A stretch of DNA of 64,000 nucleotides from Legionella sp. PATHC032 (lineage in GTDB: Bacteria > Pseudomonadota > Gammaproteobacteria > Legionellales > Legionellaceae), in assembly GCF_026191185.1 (NCBI RefSeq), contig NZ_JAPHOV010000001.1, forward strand, positions 2,165,001-2,229,000, read 5' to 3'. Positions 37,598 to 45,136 of the stretch are shown here, in pieces. A program made the translations under genes and the position numbers. The notes beneath the pieces were generated by a model, which did not search any database, was not told the DNA's origin, and worked only from the letters and a program-made list of their open reading frames with translations. The number at the start of each line of letters is the position of its first letter. The first letter of the stretch is position 1.

Positions 37598-38140
37598 TAA
37601 ATACTCTGATCGTTTTAATCTATACAACACATGCCCCATTAAAGGGCTACCTGAGGTTACTTTAGGGTTATCAAAATTATCTTCTGAATTGGTATATAAT
37701 CCGATCTTTTGCATTACTCGAATAGACGGCTTATTTAATTCGGATGTAAATGAGACAACTTCATCCAAATCTAGTTTCCTAAAAGCATAATCAAGGACTG
37801 CTTTGGCGGCCTCTGTTGCATAGCCTTGGTTCCAGTGTTTTGAAGATAAACGCCAACCAATTTCAATCGCAGGAGTAAAATGAGCTTGAAATGTTGCAGT
37901 AAATAAACCGACAAAACCTATCATCTCACCGGTATTTTTAATTTCAACAGCATATAGCGAGAAATTCTTTTCTTCTTGATGAGAGATGATTCTATCTATG
38001 AATGCAATAGTTTCTTCTCGCGTAGGTATGGCTGGAAAAAACTGCATTACTTTTTGGTCTTGGCTAATGGCAATTAAGGATTCCACATCATTTTCTTGAA
38101 AAGTCCGCAGAAATAATCGTTCTGTTTCTAATATTCTCAT
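37583..38140 (-). CDS. GNAT acetyltransferase, RimJ/RimL-like
   Basis: A 185-residue N-acetyltransferase with the N-terminal ILETERLFLRTFQEND and the acetyl-CoA binding stretch WNQGYATEAAKAVLDYAF (near residue 105), followed by LNKPSIRVMQKIGL. RimJ/RimL relatives acetylate protein N-termini or small molecules. It converges with the methyltransferase gene, overlapping at the 3' ends, and lies 10 bp from the next gene on the same strand, so it may belong to the same island. A role in peptide modification is possible but not shown. Confidence 0.87.
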   Translation of the reverse strand: MRILETERLFLRTFQENDVESLIAISQDQKVMQFFPAIPTREETIAFIDRIISHQEEKNFSLYAVEIKNTGEMIGFVGLFTATFQAHFTPAIEIGWRLSSKHWNQGYATEAAKAVLDYAFRKLDLDEVVSFTSELNKPSIRVMQKIGLYTNSEDNFDNPKVTSGSPLMGHVLYRLKRSEYLSTQG

Positions 38141-38150
38141 CTATATAGCC

Positions 38151-39494
38151 TTATTGTTTGCTTAATCTAACGCAACCTCTAAATAACTTCGCATCGCTGG
38201 CAAATTGCGTTTTATCGCTACAATAGGAAAAAGCAAATCTGTTATCAGTACCTTCTAATTCTTCAGAACTATTAATGTTCTTATTACTAGAAGATTTATA
38301 ATGGTAAAAAGAAAATTCCGTTTGTTTACTTACATGGTAAAGCAGACTTCCAAAAGCGGAACTATTATCTGCGGTAAACTCCGACTGATAAGCCAGCAGC
38401 ACATTTTTTAGCATTTCCAGTTCACTATAAGCGCTATTGCTTTGATTGGTTTTAAATGTATTAATCTTGGCAAAAGGACACTGTAAGGGATAGTAAACAC
38501 TATCAGACTGACCATTCAAAGCTGACGGCACCATTACTGTCGCTGTGTATTCTAAGTCATAACATTCATTATAAATTTTCTGAATTGTTTTAACTGGGAA
38601 GTATTGCTCATCAATTGCTGGCTTCACACCAATACCCGATCCCATACAAATATTAAAAATGTATTTTGCTGTATCCATGATGAATGGTGTAGGTCTGAAA
38701 CGATTAATACTCTTGGCGCTGAGAAATAAATCGTTACAAGAAGCATCATAGGTATTTTGAGTCAGTTTTTTTCTTAACGACTCCGAGAAATATAATTTCA
38801 GTTTAAGCCATTTATCATTATGTTTAACTTCATTGATAAACTGCTCAGAAAAATAAAGAATCTCGCTATACCAGTTATCAATAGTATTTTTATCCTTCAA
38901 TATCTCTTTAAATACTAGATAATGCTCATAAGGTGATTTAGGTGCCGGAGCAGCGACATTAAAATATTTCTGAATTCTCGCATGCTTCCTTTTACAACCA
39001 ATATTCGGCAATAAAAAAGATGAAAGTGCACCAGAAGAAACAGACAGCACATTATTATCTACAGTCTGATCCTCGTCAAAAATAACCTGCATATTAAAAA
39101 TTGCACCAGGTCCCTGAACACAGTCTGGAAAGATGCGTTCATCTTCACCAAAATAATGCCACTCGCAAAACTTATCCAATATTAAGCCCAAGGGTAGACT
39201 ATTTTTACCATACCCAAGATGATTGAATAATTCATTATCTGTGTGCTTGCTGTCAATCTTTTCCATTTGACCGCTGCTTGTCGGCAGATAGGCATGATTT
39301 TTAATGCCAAAATGTTCACCAAATTTAAATCGAGCTATAAAGAAAGGGATTGTATTGCCCGGTTTAATTTCTTCAATGACATGATATATGGATTCGTTAA
39401 CTTGCTTTACTTGATACTTGATTTCATCCCATGAAACTCTACTAATTTTGTTCATTCCTAAACACCCATACAACAATTGAATATCAATTATCAT
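38151..39494 (-). CDS. Unrecognised 447-residue protein
   Basis: Not recognised. The protein is rich in Asn, Tyr, Phe and Ser, has no clear signal peptide or membrane helix, and is soluble. Features include PGNTIPFFIARFKFGEHFG near 45-65, VQGPGAIFNMQVIFDE near 125-140, RFRPTPFIMDTAKYIFN near 265-285 and a Cys-containing tail (FSYCSDKTQFASDAKLFRGC). A second in-frame ATG at 39455 is preceded by GGGTG and may be the real start, giving 434 residues. It lies upstream of the GNAT gene on the same strand and divergent from the peptide transporter. It could tailor, bind or resist the borosin product; nothing proves this. Confidence 0.6.
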   Translation of the reverse strand: MIIDIQLLYGCLGMNKISRVSWDEIKYQVKQVNESIYHVIEEIKPGNTIPFFIARFKFGEHFGIKNHAYLPTSSGQMEKIDSKHTDNELFNHLGYGKNSLPLGLILDKFCEWHYFGEDERIFPDCVQGPGAIFNMQVIFDEDQTVDNNVLSVSSGALSSFLLPNIGCKRKHARIQKYFNVAAPAPKSPYEHYLVFKEILKDKNTIDNWYSEILYFSEQFINEVKHNDKWLKLKLYFSESLRKKLTQNTYDASCNDLFLSAKSINRFRPTPFIMDTAKYIFNICMGSGIGVKPAIDEQYFPVKTIQKIYNECYDLEYTATVMVPSALNGQSDSVYYPLQCPFAKINTFKTNQSNSAYSELEMLKNVLLAYQSEFTADNSSAFGSLLYHVSKQTEFSFYHYKSSSNKNINSSEELEGTDNRFAFSYCSDKTQFASDAKLFRGCVRLSKQ

Positions 39495-39584
39495 CCCTTG
39501 AAAATCAGGATAATTGTAGAAAGGGATTAAGTTTATCCATTTTTAATGGTAGAGTCACCTTCCAAATAGTTTTAGGGAAAAAAT

Positions 39585-41066
39585 ATGTTGTCACCAGAAA
39601 AAATGCCAAAAGGAATCATGCCCCTGTATTTAATACAGGCATTTTCAACCTTCTCTTATGCAATTCTGTATTCCTCATTATCTCTGTTTCTCACTAAACA
39701 ATTAGGGTTGTCTAATGCTCTTTCAAATAGCATTGTTGGTTTATTTCTCGCATTTAACTATGTTCTGCATTTACTCGGTGGAGTGGTTGGTGGACGATAT
39801 CTAAGTAACCGAGCCTTATTTTTGATTACCACAACCATACAAACGATTGGTATTTTACTTTTGGCGCTTTCAGTTAAGTCGTTGCTTTATCTTGGACTGA
39901 GTTTATTTCTGGTAGGATGTGGCTTAAACACTACTGCATACAACAGCATACTGACACAACGCTTTGCACCGGATGATAACCGCAGAGATAAAGCCTTTTT
40001 CTTGAGCTACTCCTATATGAATGTAGGCTTCTGCGCTGGCTATATCATAAGCGGCTTTTTTGATTACTCCAATCAATATCAAACACTACTCTATGCCAGC
40101 ATAATTCCAAACGTAATCACTCTTTTGCTTATGTGGGGTTATTGGTCGAACTTGAATGATCGCGATACTCCTTTAATTAAAGTTACAAATAAAGCTTCCC
40201 TGAATTTAAAAAAATCTTTTGGCTGGGGAATTATATTAGCTCTTATCCCATTCACCTTACTTTGTTTTCATAAAGCCCAGTTCAGTAATGGGGTTGTAGT
40301 AGGCCTCAGCGTTATTATGCTTTTTGTCATTTTATACCTTGGCTACCAACAAAAATCGACTTTGGATAAGCAAAAGATTATGACTTTTCTAATCCTGACA
40401 GTAACATCAATTCTATTCTGGATGATCTACTTCACAGGCCCTATGGGCGTAACTCTGTTCATTAAAAACAATGTCGATAAACACCTCTTCCATTATGAAA
40501 TGGCGACCCAATGGATTTTGAATATCAATGCCATCGTAATCATTATAGGCGCCCCATTATTATCAATAGTATTAACGCGGCTGCAGGCAAAAGGATACAA
40601 TGTATCAGTAACCAAACAATTTATCTGGGCCTTTCTGATACTAGCAGGCTCCTTCTTTTTGTTATCCAGCAGTATACTCTCTGCCAATAAGCATGGCTAT
40701 GTTAGTGTTTATTGGGTGATGCTCCATTTTACTACTCAAGCAATTGCGGAGTTACTCATAGGACCAGTAGGCTACGCCATGATCGGCAGAATTTCCCCAC
40801 CGCAATTACAAGGCGTGCTTATGGGCACTTGGATGATGGTCTCAGGCGTATCAGCATCGTTATCACATTATTTTTCTAATGCCATGACTAAAGAGGAGTC
40901 CACAAATCCATTGCTATCCAATGGTGATTACCAGCATGTGTTTAATCAGCTAGGTATCTGGGCACTATTGGGCGCTGTTTTCCTTTACTTGATTGCGAAA
41001 AGAATCAAGCCTGTTATTGAGCAGAAAACAGATTCAGGGTTATCGGAGACTATAACAGCCGCATAA
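39585..41066 (+). CDS. POT/PTR family proton-dependent oligopeptide transporter
   Basis: A 493-residue inner-membrane protein with about 14 helices. Early motifs GGVVGGRYLSNR and LVGCGLNTTAYNSIL fit POT family members (E. coli DtpA/B), although the usual ExxERFxYY in helix 1 is not seen (the equivalent reads FSTFSYAILYSSLSLFL). Family members import di- and tripeptides with protons; here it might take up or export modified peptides, a guess based on its place near the peptide operon. SD AGGGAA precedes the ATG. Confidence 0.82.
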   Translation: MLSPEKMPKGIMPLYLIQAFSTFSYAILYSSLSLFLTKQLGLSNALSNSIVGLFLAFNYVLHLLGGVVGGRYLSNRALFLITTTIQTIGILLLALSVKSLLYLGLSLFLVGCGLNTTAYNSILTQRFAPDDNRRDKAFFLSYSYMNVGFCAGYIISGFFDYSNQYQTLLYASIIPNVITLLLMWGYWSNLNDRDTPLIKVTNKASLNLKKSFGWGIILALIPFTLLCFHKAQFSNGVVVGLSVIMLFVILYLGYQQKSTLDKQKIMTFLILTVTSILFWMIYFTGPMGVTLFIKNNVDKHLFHYEMATQWILNINAIVIIIGAPLLSIVLTRLQAKGYNVSVTKQFIWAFLILAGSFFLLSSSILSANKHGYVSVYWVMLHFTTQAIAELLIGPVGYAMIGRISPPQLQGVLMGTWMMVSGVSASLSHYFSNAMTKEESTNPLLSNGDYQHVFNQLGIWALLGAVFLYLIAKRIKPVIEQKTDSGLSETITAA

Positions 41067-41227
41067 AAAAGGGCATCAAACAATAATAATTGATATCAAA
41101 TAAATCAAAATTGCATTTTACCTCTGATATTTTCCATGTAAAAAAACTAATTTTATCGATATTACAGCTATGGTTTACTGTTTTTCGAATGGACTATGCC
41201 GTAATAATATGAAAGTGAGGTTGTTAC

Positions 41228-41470
41228 ATGGAATGTTTTATCGAGGTTGCAGAACCTGTAATTGATGTTAAGTTTCAATTAAAAAAAGATACTCAGAAAT
41301 ATCTGATTGATTACATTCTGTCCTACAGTGAGTTGGACTGTAAACAACTAGCCCAAATACTTAAAGCCAGCCCACTGGTGCTTAGCCAGGTATTGGCGGG
41401 AAAAGAGTTTTTAGGATCTGCGAAGGCACGCAACTTATTTCATTATTTCACCATGCTGATTGGGCATTAA
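41228..41470 (+). CDS. Small unrecognised protein with possible helix-turn-helix
   Basis: An 80-residue protein with good GAGG site at eight bases. Residues 40-80 (LDCKQLAQILKASPLVLSQVLAGKEF) resemble a lambda-repressor or Cro-type helix-turn-helix, so it may be a small DNA-binding regulator. The N-terminal 25 residues are beta-rich. No toxin partner is next to it. It may belong to the island. Assignment is tentative. Confidence 0.5.
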   Translation: MECFIEVAEPVIDVKFQLKKDTQKYLIDYILSYSELDCKQLAQILKASPLVLSQVLAGKEFLGSAKARNLFHYFTMLIGH

Positions 41471-41694
41471 CGCTTTTAATTTCTGCCAATCAAGATCTGT
41501 TCTATGGTCTTAGATACCTTGATGGACAGATCCACCCATCAAATAAATCAAGATTGATACACTATGTCCATAATGATACTTACAAATTAATTAATCATGA
41601 TAAATTGGTTAGCACAAGCAGGCCTTAAACCTTTTTAGCCGGTGTGATCTAGTTTTCGTATTGCAAAAATGATCTAAATTTCAGGGGTCGTGTT

Positions 41695-41853
41695 TTAATC
41701 TTTGATAAGCTTCAAACAAAATATAGCCCCACCTATGGAATCTAAAATGATAGAAAATAATCCACTCCAACCAATCAAGTCATCGTTGAACAGTATACAA
41801 GAAATAACAAAAAGTGCAGGAAATCCTACTTTGAGACTTGGAAAAGTGTGCAC
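41695..41853 (-). pseudogene. Possible remnant of a membrane transporter gene
   Basis: On the minus strand a reading frame opens at a GTG at 41853 and runs 52 codons to a stop at 41695. The product is hydrophobic: LKVGFPALFVISCILF, then DDLIGWSGLFSIILDSIGGAIF. This looks like two helices of a small-molecule exporter (DMT/EamA-like) without its N-terminal part. It lies in a 436-bp gap otherwise without genes. Weak evidence, could be chance. Confidence 0.3.
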
Positions 41854-41906
41854 TCATTGGTAGTCAGGTATTTATTTTGCGCGCCAAGTCCTCTCATCTG
41901 CTTTAC

Positions 41907-42647
41907 CTACATATATTGCCCACCATTAATATCCAGATTAGCGCCTGTAATAAATCCTGATTCAGAAGATGCTAAGAAAGCCACAGCCTTTGCAATTTCT
42001 TGAGGCTTACCTAAACGCCCTATGGGAATGTTGGCAATAATAGACTTTAATACATCTTCTCTCATGGCAGAAAGCATAGGGGTTTCGATGTAGCCTGGGG
42101 AGATAGTATTCACAGTAATTCCCTTATTAGCTACTTCCAATGCCAGACTTTTACTAAATCCAAATAAACCGGCTTTGGTCGCCGCGTAATTGCACTGTCC
42201 GAACTGGCCCTTGCGACCATTAATTGATGAAATGCTAATAATTCGCCCATAACCTTTATCCAGCATGGCCGGTAACACATTACGCGTCATATTAAACACG
42301 CTGGTTAAGTTCGCATCAACAACCTGCTGCCATTGCTCAAGTGTCATTTTTTTGAGAGTCGTATCACAAGTAATACCAGCATTATTCACCAAGACGTCGA
42401 TACGTCCATAGCGCTCCATGACCAATTCCGTGAACTTTTCACAATCAGCAAAATGTGTGGTATCCGCATAAAGGATATCAACATCAAAACCCGCTTCTTT
42501 TTGAGTAGCTTGCCACCGTTTTGCTTCCTCATGTTGCCCATTTTTAAAATAACAAGCAATGACTTGATAATCGGCGGCCAGATGTTGGCATATGGCCGTA
42601 CCTATTCCGCCCGTACCTCCTGTTACAACCGCTGTCATTCGTTCCAT
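41907..42647 (-). CDS. phbB: Acetoacetyl-CoA reductase (short-chain dehydrogenase)
   Basis: NADPH-dependent reduction of acetoacetyl-CoA to (R)-3-hydroxybutyryl-CoA for polyhydroxybutyrate. The 246-residue protein has the cofactor loop TGGTGGIG (residues 9-16), NNAGI, the catalytic Ser in SISSINGRKGQFGQ and the YAATK (Tyr-x3-Lys) pair. The FGQCNY stretch is typical of PhbB. An AGGAG site precedes the ATG. The PHA synthase gene lies about 14 kb downstream in the same window. Confidence 0.9.
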   Translation of the reverse strand: MERMTAVVTGGTGGIGTAICQHLAADYQVIACYFKNGQHEEAKRWQATQKEAGFDVDILYADTTHFADCEKFTELVMERYGRIDVLVNNAGITCDTTLKKMTLEQWQQVVDANLTSVFNMTRNVLPAMLDKGYGRIISISSINGRKGQFGQCNYAATKAGLFGFSKSLALEVANKGITVNTISPGYIETPMLSAMREDVLKSIIANIPIGRLGKPQEIAKAVAFLASSESGFITGANLDINGGQYM

Positions 42648-42703
42648 AAATGACTCCTATAGTTTGTATGGTTATGAGTTTTTTTGATAAGAATTCATTG
42701 ACT

Positions 42704-42910
42704 TTAAACGATTTCGACTTCCTCGGCGTGTGGGCCTTTTTATCCTTGACCTACTTTAAATAAAACGCGTGCTCCATCAGGAAGGTTTTTAAAGCCATTG
42801 CCTTGAATGGCACTGAAGTGAACAAAATAATCTTTGCCATTACTTTCAATAAAGCCAAATCCTTTGGCTTTATTGAACCATTTTACTTTTCCACGTACTT
42901 TGTCTGCCAT
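42704..42910 (-). pseudogene. Cold-shock protein gene with premature stop
   Basis: CspA-type OB-fold protein starting [20 protein letters not shown] (RNP1 KGFGFI, RNP2 VHFSAI), with AGGAGG before the ATG at 42910. The frame stops with TAA at 42740-42742 after VLFKVGQG. Directly after the stop the same frame continues KGPHAEEVEIV to a second stop at 42704, exactly the usual CSP ending. The gene has therefore lost its last dozen residues through one nonsense codon. The truncated 56-residue protein keeps both RNA-binding motifs but lacks the final beta strand. Confidence 0.75.
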
Positions 42911-43083
42911 ATCGGTTGTCCCTCCTGATAAGAGTCTATAGTTTAACACTTTTTTATCGGTTTGACAGATGAATGAATCATCGAATCAATATAGAAAATA
43001 TTGGCTTATTTTAATCATTGTTGGTCAATAAGTAATACAATTAAAAGAAAGGGAGTTAATAGGTTCTAGTGCAGGGTCAATCA

Positions 43084-43278
43084 ATGAGTGAGCATTATAC
43101 GGCGAAAATTTATTGTGGCACTGAGGAAATTGCCCGTCAATCCGGTGAAAACCTGGAGCAATTATATGTGTGGATTTTAGCCTATGCGGAGAAAACTTAT
43201 GGGGAAATCCATGGAGAAATTACGGATAAAATAAGTCATCAAGTGGTTAGGCGATTTAAAAAACAATCAATAGAATGA
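43084..43278 (+). CDS. Small unrecognised protein
   Basis: A 64-residue product from the ATG at 43084, preceded by AGGG; a GTG at 43069 is also open. Composition is normal with a predicted alpha/beta mix (EHYTAKIYCGTEEIARQSGENL, WILAYAEKTYGEIHGE). No domain is recognised. It lies between the cold-shock gene and the broken receiver gene. Confidence 0.5.
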   Translation: MSEHYTAKIYCGTEEIARQSGENLEQLYVWILAYAEKTYGEIHGEITDKISHQVVRRFKKQSIE

Positions 43279-43358
43279 TTTAATCAGGCAACAAGAAAAA
43301 CAATATCATTAATCCATACCATGAATCACATCATAGGTTGACTTATACCTGATTTCTT

Positions 43359-43741
43359 TTAATTTAATGTGCTCTTGACATAATTGATAATTTTTAGCGC
43401 ATTGCCCTCACTAAAAGGTTTATAAAAATGACATAAATTTTTTAGTGTGGTATTGACTTTATTCCCAATAGGCGGTTGTTGGGAAGTGATAACAATAATA
43501 GAAGCAATACTATGGGGTTGTTGTTTTTTATAAACGCAATCAAATCATAATCACCCAGTGAGTTGTACAAGTGATTATCAATTAAAAGAGTATCATACGT
43601 TTTAACTGCTATTTTATCGAACATCTCCTCTGCGGTAGTAGCCAGATCAACCAGTTGCCCAAGCTGCATTAATTGACTTCGAATAACAATTCGAGCAGCA
43701 AATGAGGCCTCTACAACAAGAAAGCGGAAAGAATTGTTCAT
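43359..43741 (-). pseudogene. Response-regulator receiver domain broken by a frameshift
   Basis: The ATG at 43741 starts MNNSFRFLVVEASFAARIVIR, a receiver domain with the phosphoacceptor region YDTLLIDNHL. The frame then reads AFIKNN and runs into Leu repeats, stopping at 43442. In the frame reached by restoring one A in the A6 run near 43530, the product continues QQPHSIASIIVITSQQ, then CHFYKPFSEGNALKIINYV with the conserved Lys, to a stop at 43359. That gives about 128 residues, the normal size of a stand-alone receiver. A one-base deletion in a homopolymer therefore disrupts it; an assembly error or phase variation is possible. Confidence 0.72.
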
Positions 43742-43881
43742 CAAATCCTCATTGTTTGGATAAAACCCTATTTTAAATTATAACCTCCCTATTTCATGCC
43801 TTGCTAAGCTCAATAAGAAAAAAGATTGCAAGCACCCAAAATTCTTGATCAAAAAAACTCACCGAGTCAATAAATTGAAAA

Positions 43882-44346
43882 CTAATTAAAATGCTCCGTT
43901 TTTTGTTTCAAATAATAAGTATGAAGCTGATTCAAAAGTTTTTGCAATTTGTCCAAATGGCGTTGGGTAGTTTTTTTATCGTTAGCATTGCTGCTCTTAA
44001 TCAGGTCGGGGATCAAGTGACTGATAGCATCGATGTGACTTTGTATGTTTTTTAATTGTTTTGGGGATAAATCCTGACTTAATCCCGGTAAGGCATTGAT
44101 TAAATCAAGAATAACAAAGGCATGTTGACGCACCTCACTTAACCGATTCATTTCAAGATCTTTGTAAATGGCAAGACTATACTCATCCATCTCTTGTAAT
44201 AGTTCTGGTACTGTCGCAGGAATAGTCACCTTTGATGCAGGTTGTTCACTTGCCATGGTATGCGATATTGAGATTAAAAAAAGTAGTATTACTTTGGATA
44301 ATAATTTGTTGATACGCGAATTAAAATTAAGATACCTAATGGCCAT
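43882..44346 (-). CDS. Small periplasmic protein, paralogue of the one at 60660
   Basis: A 154-residue protein with a membrane or signal segment (about 15-32, ending SHTMA). It shares a pattern with the product at 60660-61112: TIPATVPELLQEMDEYS against TTIPAIWEAINQHTAAI, HAFVILDLINALPGLSQDLS against HAFAIRDLVKALPDLSKNLS, LKNIQSHIDAIS against LKNLKQNVGYTEQL, and SSNANDKKTTQRHLDKLQKLL against TGDANDKEGTQANWQKLQKVL. Both lie next to metal-efflux gene clusters, suggesting a metal-related periplasmic family. The ATG at 44346 has AAAGGA before it and was preferred over an upstream start. Confidence 0.65.
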   Translation of the reverse strand: MAIRYLNFNSRINKLLSKVILLFLISISHTMASEQPASKVTIPATVPELLQEMDEYSLAIYKDLEMNRLSEVRQHAFVILDLINALPGLSQDLSPKQLKNIQSHIDAISHLIPDLIKSSNANDKKTTQRHLDKLQKLLNQLHTYYLKQKTEHFN

Positions 44347-44655
44347 GGTCTTTCCTTTGATTTTTATCATTCTGTTGTTTTGATTCACTCATCTTCAATT
44401 TCTAAAACATTATAGACCTTTAAGAGGGAGTTTGAAGCCCAGGGGACAAAAACGTACACTAAAGATCTAATGGTTATTCCAGTATAAAAACATGATTGAG
44501 TTATTACTGTAACCTGAATAAAGAATTATCATTGACTTTGGCAATATGCGAAGAATAGTCGATACAGGGGCAAGAAGACATCAAAAGTAATGCGCCATAC
44601 TTACTACTTGTACTCAAATCAATGACCACTACATATCCCATATAAGAATATCAAA

Positions 44656-44766
44656 TTAATGTAATTGAAATGACGCGCCATGTAAAAAAATAGCCAATAT
44701 AGCAAGGGAAATAATTAAAATCATGTAAAAACGTGTCGTTTTCTTCTTTTTTCGAAAATAAATCAT
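44656..44766 (-). CDS. Tiny membrane protein (36 residues)
   Basis: Reads MIYFRKKKKTTRFYMILIIS followed by LAILAIFLHGASFQLH. It has a basic start and one membrane helix. Its ATG overlaps the stop of the preceding tiny frame (ATGA), implying coupled translation. The gap from 44389 to 44841 has no other gene; I saw no clear promoter. Confidence 0.4.
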   Translation of the reverse strand: MIYFRKKKKTTRFYMILIISLAILAIFLHGASFQLH

Positions 44767-44819
44767 GAAACAATAATCAACACCCACAGAGCACCTATAA
44801 TCCATGCCTTCATTTCCAT
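44763..44819 (-). CDS. Tiny hydrophobic peptide (18 residues)
   Basis: MEMKAWIIGALWVLIIVS preceded by AGGG at six bases; a second ATG lies at 44813. It is coupled to the next frame by the ATGA overlap and could be a leader for it. Membrane-active or regulatory role unknown. Confidence 0.35.
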   Translation of the reverse strand: MEMKAWIIGALWVLIIVS

Positions 44820-44841
44820 GCTTACCCTGTTGCGTTATTGA

Positions 44842-45006
44842 TTATTGATTTGGATGCCTATGCTCCCCATCGCCACCAAAGCCCCCTTCATACCCACTCT
44901 CAGGATGCACTTCTTTAGAAGTCGTTGTCTTAGTGCATGCAGTCAATCCATATCCTAAACAAAACATTCCGATCAAAAAGAAAATCTTAAGCCCTCGAGT
45001 ATTCAT
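44842..45006 (-). CDS. Small lipoprotein
   Basis: A 54-residue precursor from the ATG at 45006, with GGAGAAGT before it. The signal peptide ends in the lipobox LTAC and the mature part is short, Gly/Glu/His-rich (GYEGGFGGDGEHRHPNQ). A His-containing tail next to a cadmium/zinc ATPase suggests a metal-binding or sensing role, but this is only context. Confidence 0.6.
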   Translation of the reverse strand: MNTRGLKIFFLIGMFCLGYGLTACTKTTTSKEVHPESGYEGGFGGDGEHRHPNQ

Positions 45007-45136
45007 TACTTCTCCTGTTTCCAAATAAAAAGCTGCTCAATCCATCATAACATATTGAATCATTGATTGTTATCTCACCAAATGAATACAAACAATAGCT
45101 ATGTGTCCTTCTTGTACTTAACTTCTTATCACTAGG

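Noticed and set aside
44389..44655. Additional gene downstream of the tiny membrane peptides
   Set aside because: Every frame is interrupted and no ribosome-binding site or family was seen.
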